Assembly: GCF_013373865.1 (NCBI RefSeq)
Contig: NC_050467.1
Coordinates: 26,992,996-27,056,995 of the forward strand
DNA length: 64,000 bases
Direction of reading: 5' to 3'
Source: Monomorium pharaonis
Taxonomy: Eukaryota; Arthropoda; Insecta; Hymenoptera; Formicidae
Part shown: positions 57,609 through 64,000 of the stretch, in pieces
Numbering within the stretch: the first letter of the stretch is position 1
Layout: each line of letters opens with the position of its first letter
Notes under the pieces: model-generated
What the model was told of the DNA's origin: nothing
What the model saw: the letters and a program-made list of their open reading frames with translations, nothing else
Database searches by the model: none
Program-made: the position numbers and the translations under genes

Positions 57609-58200
57609 CGTTAACGCCACAGCTTACTCAAAATCGCGCGAGAACTAAAAGAGCGCGAACACACGTTTAAGTTTATTAATTTTATTTCATTTTGTTTATA
57701 TTATTTCATATATTTTTTATAATAACTTGTTCTTTCAACTATATCAACGTTTTATAGTCATTAGGTTAAGTTTCTTAGTAGATTCCCGGTGAATCAATCT
57801 TTTCATAAAAATGCCAATGGTAGCATGTAAGACGTTATGTTGTTAATCCATAGCGCGAGTTTAGCGTGCGTGGTAAAGATTTTATGTTCTGTATTAATAA
57901 TATACGCGAGAGACGAATGCGTATGATACGCACATAATATATGAGACTGTTCAATTTACTTTGTCTTATTTTAGTCTTAACCATCTTATTATACCTAATA
58001 GTGCATGCTCACGAAGTAGCAACGACCTACGAACATGTACGAAATCGAGTCAAATCTCGTAGTATATTTGTTATCAAGTTTCATGATTATTATTCTTAGA
58101 TTATTCATTTCTTTTCTTATAGCATACGCATACTGCATGCTCATTACCATTTCATAATATTTTCTGTTTGTATATCAATTTTAAGTATTTTGATAAGTTT
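57609..58200. other. Non-coding sequence after pol
   Basis: Mixed AT-rich and CpG-containing DNA with no open frame of note. It may be the 3' UTR or U3 part of the first retrotransposon. I could not find a copy of the 5' LTR tail (49-50 kb end) here. Confidence 0.5.
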
Positions 58201-58935
58201 GGTTCGAGTGCCACTAAAACCGCCGAACCTGCACTTTTAAGTGCAATAACAAAAAACATCTCGGGGAGCACACAGAGTGAAAACGTGCAACCCTGGCTGA
58301 ACTTTGGTGCAATTGCGAGCCTGTTCGTGATTGGCCGGCCAACCAGTAGAGGGGATGCCTTCTGCCATCCTGCCATGCGACATCGCCGATCAACGGGGAT
58401 TGGACCAACGGCCTCTGGAGGGGGAAGACTCGCTCTGCCGGCGTCCCTGCTGCGCGGTGATTGGCGAAACAACCCGGATGGGGGAAATTAGGCTCCCGAG
58501 TATAAAAGCCGATGCGAGGAGTTCTCGAGAGCTTTTCGCGCGCGGACTTTTCATCGAGCAAAATCAGAGAGCTTGGTTAGAGTCACGACGACATATAGCT
58601 TGTATCGTTAACATCCCACGTAGCGTTGTCGGGAGATACGAGTGTGTGTGTGTGTTCCGACGCCGAAACCAGTAGGCGTACGAGCGTGCGTGAGTTCCGC
58701 GGGGAATTACGCAGCGAGCGTCCCGCGTAATTAATATCTTAGAGCCGAATGCTAGTAAGCTCTCATCGCGTTGCTAACGCGAGTGCAAGTCGATAACCCG
58801 ATTGTGAATAAGCGTCGCGTACGGGTGTTGTCAACCTACCACCTTGATTAATAAACATACCGAAACGAGTGTGAATCAAAGCGACGCGTTCGGGTGACTT
58901 TGTGATGATTCATTTCTGCAAGAATTGAATAAACT
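58200..58935 (+). promoter_or_regulatory. LTR-like promoter and polyadenylation block
   Basis: Two GATTGG (inverted CCAAT) boxes lie at about 58330 and 58460. TATAAAAG is at 58501-58508, a CpG-rich transcribed-type segment follows, and AATAAA is at 58850-58855 and 58928-58933. This order (CCAAT, TATA, leader, poly-A signal within ~450 bases) is what an LTR contains. It may be the 3' LTR of retrotransposon 1 or the LTR of another element. The boundaries are not resolved. Several short open frames across it are not gene-like. Confidence 0.5.
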
Positions 58936-59365
58936 TGACTTTTTATTGTTTTATTACAAGACAAAGAATTATTACTTACCCACGTGTGAAGGATCCGATC
59001 CTAGTTCCTGAGGTGATACCTGGCGAACCTGAAATAAAGCAACATCCTATTAACAACCTGAGCGTAGTACAGGCACATAACCTAGAAATACTTACCTGGA
59101 GACGTTCCTGGAGGATGACGGCGGGCCTGGTGAATCCGATGGACAGCGGCAGCATCTGAAACATAAAAAAGAATTAATAACAAATCAAGTGCATGACCCT
59201 AAGTGCAAAAGCAGAGTAAAGTGCATGTGATATTGAATAAACTTATAACCTAAAAATTTGTTGATTCTGCGGCGTTGCGGAAGACTGCGTTGCAGAGACG
59301 GCGTTCTGGCAGATCCAGCAGATCCGGAACATCCGATTCCTTGCTCCTGGGCAGGTTAAAGGAGC

Positions 59366-59382
59366 TGGCGACTGTGAAAAAG
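59366..59382 (+). other. Diverged tRNA-Arg primer-binding-site-like sequence
   Basis: TGGCGACTGTGAAAAAG matches the 17-base primer-binding site at 12 positions, including the first seven. It may mark the end of a third, degraded LTR. Confidence 0.35.
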
Positions 59383-59524
59383 GGCAACAAAGGTACGTGA
59401 GTTCATTTCTCCGGTAGCCACAAAAAATTCTCGCGTTCTCACTTCCGGTCACAACCTAACCTTGCAGCCGCCACCGATACTCGGCGTAGCTGCCATCCGA
59501 GATCTGGCTGTCACAGTGACGAGG

Positions 59525-59800
59525 ATGGAGGAGAGGCGACCGCCGAGCCGACAGCCCGAGGAAATCGGGGCGTCCGTCGAGGCATCACCCGAGAAGCGGC
59601 CGAGCCCGACACCGAGACGACGTGAGTCACCGCCGAGCGTACAGCCAGCCGATCCCCACCACCAGCATCCGACGACGCCGACGAAGGAGCCGAGGGACAC
59701 GGGATTTAGAATCGCCGTCTCCGAGCCGACCGACAACGCCGATGAGCCGTCCGACGATGACACCATGGTGCCCCAAGCGTCACAATATATGGACATTTAG
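59525..59800 (+). CDS. Short Pro/Arg/Glu-rich frame, possible gag remnant
   Basis: A 91-residue frame from the ATG at 59525 that is rich in Pro, Arg, Glu and Ser and has no known domain. A good acceptor (AACCTAACCTTGCAG, ending at 59466) and a good donor (GTACGTGAG at 59393) suggest a 74-base intron just upstream. AATAAA follows at about 59820. It lies after a primer-binding-site-like sequence, so it may be the start of a degraded gag. It could also be a small spliced gene of unknown function, or chance. Confidence 0.35.
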   Translation: MEERRPPSRQPEEIGASVEASPEKRPSPTPRRRESPPSVQPADPHHQHPTTPTKEPRDTGFRIAVSEPTDNADEPSDDDTMVPQASQYMDI

Positions 59801-59819
59801 TTTTAAGTTTCTTTTTGTA

Positions 59820-60640
59820 AAATAAAAAGTTATTTCCTTTGTAAGTACGAACGGCAGACCGTGCGATCCGCGACCGCGAGACGCGCCGCGTGAATGTGAG
59901 TGTGCATGAGTGAAAGCCGCGTATAATTTTAAGTTGTTTTTATAATATTTAACCGATAAATTTTTATATTTTGTTAAGAGCCGACAGGGCTGATAAACTG
60001 TTTAAATATATATATGTGTTGCACGCGAAAAGCGTTTACAGTAATAAAAGAGAGCTACAGTAGCGTGGTAATGTCACGCGTAGCAGAATAAATGTTTATT
60101 TTATATTATATTATGACTCACGCATTATTCTACCAATTAGATTAAAGATTCGCCGATAAAACTTTTATTTTCTGAATAAACAAAGGTCGAGTCACTCGCC
60201 GAGCCGCGTTAGCCAGCCGAGCGTACACCAAGCGCCTTACGGAGAGGCAACCCGTCGTACACCGTTTGACAGGTAGGGGTTATGTTCCCCATGGTCGCGC
60301 AATGGACCAACAGCAACGGTATCGTATAAACGAACACCAGCATGTTAGCATGTCAATTCCGGGTACAATTACTTTCGTCATACATATACAATGGGCGACG
60401 ACGATTTATTCCGTGTTAATTACACTTTCCGTCGAACAGACAACGCCCGAGTACGCGAATATCACGTACACGATTTATGAAAATATCTCCGAATAATTCG
60501 AGTGCCAGTCTCGACCAGAAGCGATAGATTCGCGTATTATATATTTATTTTATTGATTTTTGATATAATTATTATCATTAAAACGCGTTATAGCAATAGC
60601 AACGATTCCGGCGTAATTCGAGTAAATTCATAAAAATTGC
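59820..60640. other. Degraded LTR-like DNA between elements
   Basis: CpG-rich and AT-rich segments alternate, with AATAAA-type sites near 60045 and 60090. I could not define an element boundary and no gene is supported. The 76-codon frame near 60266 lacks an ATG start. Confidence 0.4.
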
Positions 60641-60654
60641 ATTTTCTTACACGC

Positions 60655-61881
60655 TACACATGTAAGCGTAGTCATTTGGCAAGCGTAATAACGCTTTAAT
60701 TACTTAAATTCCATTAATTAATTAGTTAGCGCAAATAGCGCAACAACGTAATCTCATTGGTTGACACATGAGATAAAGAACGAACGCACCGGAATCGATG
60801 CTGGAAATCCTCCTTACTATTGTTACCAGGATTTCCGGAACGCGCAGGCGATCCGGAAATACCGAGAGAGCGCGAGCGATAGAGTGAATGAGATAACTGC
60901 TCGACGCTTCCCGATTGGCCAGAGATATGAGATCTAACTGAAAGCGCCAATCGGAAGGCGCCGAGTGGGGAATGCATGAGAGCATGCAGCGATCGTGTTA
61001 CAACGACTGAAAAAGTCTGCCACGAGATCTCGACGAGAGCGGACGTGGTGCGAGAACGCGTTTCGCGCGTAATCGAATCTCGTAGAATAAATAGAGTCAG
61101 AATCGGAAGTGCGTGAATTAAATACGTGCGATACAATTCCGGTTACACTCTGAGCAGGCATTTCCGCGTAGTGCGAACGTGCGCGTTAAATATCATCGCA
61201 TTACATCACACGCCGGGCGTTGCCATGCGAGAAGCTTCGACCCGCGCATAAGTGATAACAGCCGCACGCGTATTATGCGTCTGCCGATCGTGCACGCGAG
61301 TGTGTGTGAGCTTCTGAAATGCGTCAATACGCAATAAAAGCAGAGTAATTGTGTATGTGCTGTGTTATTATTCTTCCTGTACCCACGCATGGGCGAGTCC
61401 ATTCGGAAGCGGCCATCTTCTTATACCGCGTGGCAACTGTAGTCAAAGCGACCTGTTGCATCATCCCGGGACATCCCCAGCGACAACACAGAGGACATCC
61501 TCGAGAGCGGCGAGACGTCCACAACCAAAAATAGAGAGTCTTGAGGAAATATTATCTACGCTCAAGGGCGAGACCACATCCTGGCGGCGGGAGAGTACAC
61601 CGACCTGGCGACCGTTATAACTCTATTCGTAAGAAATTACATAAATTCCCAAGCTTTCTTTAATTATTACATTTCGTACGGTCACAGTGTATATTGCATG
61701 AGGTAAGGCGAGAATTGTGAGAATTGCATGGTCAAGCGTGAAAAACGTTCCTGCGTCGACGGACCCTTCGGACGAGAAGTTATAACAACCGATTAAAGCA
61801 CGTGTTAGGGAATCGCAAGCCACCCGTGGCAAACGAGAAGTTTTTCCGTAACGGAGAACGAAAAACCCAAAAGTCCGCCGG
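60655..61881 (+). promoter_or_regulatory. Probable 5' LTR region of retrotransposon 2
   Basis: Lies immediately upstream of the second primer-binding site. It contains CCAAT-type boxes (ATTGG near 60757 and 60913; CCAATCGG near 60947), an AATAAA at 61333-61338 and CpG-rich sequence. It may start at TGTAAGCGTAG near 60660. A partial primer-site match (TGGCGACCGT) at 61606-61615 leaves two possible 3' boundaries, 61605 or 61881. Confidence 0.45.
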
Positions 61882-61898
61882 TGGCGACCGTGACAGGA
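61882..61898 (+). other. Primer-binding site (tRNA-Arg)
   Basis: Identical 17 bases to 50020-50036, complementary to the 3' end of tRNA-Arg(UCG). Confidence 0.8.
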
Positions 61899-62590
61899 CA
61901 CGAGTAATCCGTGTTGTTCTCATAAAAAATCGCCACTCAACGAAGCGACGAGTAACACGCGAACGAAAAGTTCTGTTCACATTAGGAAGCGAAATACGCA
62001 GATCCGAACGCGAGATAGGATCATTCCATGTCCACTACGTATATCTATAATTAGATAATCGCCTGATTGCATGATGACCAAATATTAAGTACGATTCATA
62101 GGGAAGAACACGCACTACATTGCTCTAGCGAAAACATATTTTTGACGCTGAGAGCAACGCGAAATAGCATATTTTACGCAAAAGAAACTCGAAAACACGG
62201 TTGAGCGTTAACCCGCGCTGAGTGCTTTGCTGATGCAATAGTTCGTATCTAACGGGCGAGCGTATGTAAATATTGCGCAATAACAATCGCTTGAAGCCGA
62301 CGCACTGCATTGACCTTGATGAAACCGGAAGTGAATTGTAAATAACGATCTTTCCGACCGCGGAAGTATTGACGTGAATTACTAGTCAGAGTATTCAATT
62401 ATTCAAAGAGCGTGTATGCAAATTAAAAAACTATCGGATAAAATTCCGTAAACTGGCAAAAGAAGCCAAAATTAATTAAAATTATTACAAAAAGCGTTGA
62501 CTCAATTAAATTCATTAATCGCAAAACGCGAATGAAGGCGTCTAACCGATAATTTTCGGATAAATTTAAGTCTAATTGACTAAGTTTGAA

Positions 62591-62920
62591 TTTCAGCTAA
62601 CCAAAAAATTAAAAAGCTGTTTTTGCAAACGAACCTCTGCGAAAATTTTTTCTAGAGTAAAGCACTTAGAAAAATTATATAAATTAATAATAGTTTGATA
62701 TTTCAGCTAACCAAAAAATTAAAAAGCTGTTTTTACAAACAAACCTCTGCGCAAAATTTTTTCTAGAGTAAAGTACTTAGAAAATTTTAATAAATTTAAT
62801 AAACTTGAATTTCAGCTGAACTAAAATTAAAAAAGCTCAAATTCTAAACAGACCTCTGCGCAAAATTTTTCCTGCATAATAAAACTTAGAAATTTTCCAA
62901 AATCCGCGTTGAATAATAAA
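62591..62920 (+). repeat. Three ~110-bp tandem repeats in the gag leader
   Basis: Units start at 62591, 62701 and 62810 with TTTCAGCTAACC or TTTCAGCTGAAC. Each contains AAAAAGCT, ACCTCTGCG, AAATTTTTTC and ACTTAGAAA blocks. Units 1 and 2 are very similar; unit 3 is more diverged. Confidence 0.88.
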
Positions 62921-63140
62921 CTTGTAACCTCGAAACGGTTATCCCGCTCTATGTGTTTTATTAAACACAGTATCTAGCTTTACGATACAACGATAGTAAA
63001 AGATCATTCAGTCGATCGTATATACTTTGTATTACTTTCGTGTAACCCTGTTTGCAAGTACTATCGGTAGAATTAGGTACGCATCAGAAGAGGACCGGTA
63101 GATTCGTTACTCGAGTACAACCAAGGGAATTCCGAGCGAA

Positions 63141-64000
63141 ATGACGGATTCACCGAGGAAAACCAGGTCCGGACGAGAATACAACGATCCGAGAGACCTA
63201 CCAGAAACGCAATATATGGATTTATCGGAAATTCGAGCCGATACATCGGTCGAAATACAAAACGAAGCAGCAGAAATGCAGAATACATCGGTAGAAATGA
63301 ATTCTCCGACGAGATTACAGAAGATAAACGAGGCGATAGAGAAACTAGCAGCCGAAATCGCACAACTTCGACGTGAGCGCGACACAACTAGTCGAGCCGA
63401 TACGAATGCAGTACGTTTCACAGACGATCGTCGTGAGATGAGTTATGCAGCTACCAACAATGTATCCGCCGTACTGGGCACTCCGATCGAACAACCCAAC
63501 GATTTAATCGGTGAAAAGCGACTCTCGCAAGGTATTCGACTTCCCAAAGGAGGATGGTTGAAGGACCCGTTTGAAGAACTGTCGTATCAAGGAAAAAACG
63601 ATAGACAGAATCCGATGATCTTCTTAAAGAGATTCGAGAGCATAGCTCAATACGAAGAAGTACCGGAAAGTGAACAATTATACCACTTTTCCAAAGCACT
63701 GAGAAATTCTGCGAAAGATTGGTTCAGACTCATGGAGCCAGCAGATATAAACGAAGCGAAAGCACAATTTAAGGACTACTACTGGAGTAGAGAGGTCCAA
63801 ACATCCGTTAGAATGAGAATCTACAACGGAAAATATATTGCAAACAAAGGGACATCAATGGCTCAATATGCCATGTCCATAGCCCAGGAAGCTAAAATGC
63901 TTAATCCACCGCTCACAGAACCAGATATAATAGGGCTACTACAAAGTCACTATCCATTCGAGATAGCGCGTGAGATCCGACCAACAACGGTAACGGACAT
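63141..64000 (+). CDS. gag: Gag of retrotransposon 2 (incomplete at the window end)
   Basis: The frame is open from the ATG at 63141 to the window edge (at least 286 codons) and has no stop here. The last upstream in-frame stop is at 63075-63077, so this is the first ATG. Residues 1-130 are charged and low-complexity, with a probable coiled coil near 55-85 (EAIEKLAAEIAQLRRER). From about residue 133 (LPKGGWLKDPFEEL) the capsid homology to the gag at 50164 begins and continues to the end. Like element 1, it is CpG- and GC-richer than the host DNA. Confidence 0.88.
   Translation, partial: MTDSPRKTRSGREYNDPRDLPETQYMDLSEIRADTSVEIQNEAAEMQNTSVEMNSPTRLQKINEAIEKLAAEIAQLRRERDTTSRADTNAVRFTDDRREMSYAATNNVSAVLGTPIEQPNDLIGEKRLSQGIRLPKGGWLKDPFEELSYQGKNDRQNPMIFLKRFESIAQYEEVPESEQLYHFSKALRNSAKDWFRLMEPADINEAKAQFKDYYWSREVQTSVRMRIYNGKYIANKGTSMAQYAMSIAQEAKMLNPPLTEPDIIGLLQSHYPFEIAREIRPTTVTD

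Larger units (their letters stand above)
50001..57610 (+). mobile_element. Ty3/gypsy-type LTR retrotransposon 1 (5' LTR missing)
   Basis: Starts after the gap with the last ~19 bases of a presumed 5' LTR, a tRNA-Arg primer-binding site, a short leader, and two long frames that code for capsid, protease, reverse transcriptase, RNase H and integrase in Ty3/gypsy order. Coding DNA is GC- and CpG-richer than the host. The tRNA-Arg primer and domain order fit the mdg1/412-like side of the family, an inference. No env-like frame (no signal peptide or membrane segment) is present. The 3' LTR boundary is not determined and may lie in 57423-58940. Confidence 0.92.
61882..64000 (+). mobile_element. LTR retrotransposon 2 (related to 1, truncated by the window)
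   Basis: Begins with the same tRNA-Arg primer-binding site as retrotransposon 1. A 1.24-kb leader carries three 110-bp tandem repeats, and a gag frame runs to the window edge. The gag capsid region is clearly homologous to that of element 1 (shared PKGGWLK, QNP, ARE/REIRP-T-V motifs) but well diverged, so the two are different families and not copies. Confidence 0.88.

Noticed and set aside
58152..58675. Overlapping 106-115-codon frames on both strands
   Set aside because: They lie on a promoter/LTR-like block with TATA and CCAAT boxes; no domain in any frame.

Overview
The window looks like nuclear DNA of an insect. It is very AT-rich, holds spliced genes with long introns, long dinucleotide and tetranucleotide microsatellites, and several classes of eukaryotic transposon. 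A hymenopteran such as an ant is my best guess, but that is inference; nothing in the window proves it.

Layout. 1-3430: AT-rich DNA with a (CA)n microsatellite and three foldback elements. 3431-3635: what looks like the last coding exon of a plus-strand gene whose other exons lie outside the window. 3660-14068: AT-rich intergenic DNA with a few GC-richer islands and no gene I can support. 14069-19259, minus strand: a complete nine-exon nibrin gene (Nbn/NBS1, DNA double-strand break repair; 795 residues) with FHA, tandem BRCT and a C-terminal Mre11/ATM-binding tail. 19300-23330: the 4.7-kb interval between two divergent genes, packed with about ten palindromic foldback elements and one Helitron 3' end. 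23935-47034, plus strand: a six-exon gene for a 301-residue, two-Ig-domain protein with a signal peptide and a GPI-anchor-like C-terminus. Its first intron (11.4 kb) contains a head-to-tail pair of Helitrons carrying a GTGAG minisatellite, and foldbacks occupy introns 1, 2, 4 and 5.

47035-49500: AT-rich DNA, another foldback copy and a CTAC/CGACCCAC repeat that runs into a 500-base assembly gap (49501-50000). 50001-57608: a Ty3/gypsy-type LTR retrotransposon primed by tRNA-Arg. It has a gag-protease-RT-RNase H frame and, offset by one base, an RNase H-integrase frame that continues for over 900 residues past the integrase. That extension contains a degenerate second aspartic-protease-like segment. 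57609-61881: a mosaic of LTR-like promoter, polyadenylation and primer-binding sequences. 61882-64000: the 5' part of a second, related retrotransposon whose gag reading frame runs off the window.

How it works together: nibrin and the Ig protein are unrelated cellular genes that are neighbours transcribed away from each other. The transposons are mostly confined to introns and intergenic DNA. The most unusual items are the tandem Helitrons with an internal bypassed terminus, the long post-integrase extension with its pseudo-protease, the dense foldback cluster between the two divergent genes, a 53-residue tandem repeat inside nibrin, and an 88-codon overlapping upstream frame in the Ig gene.
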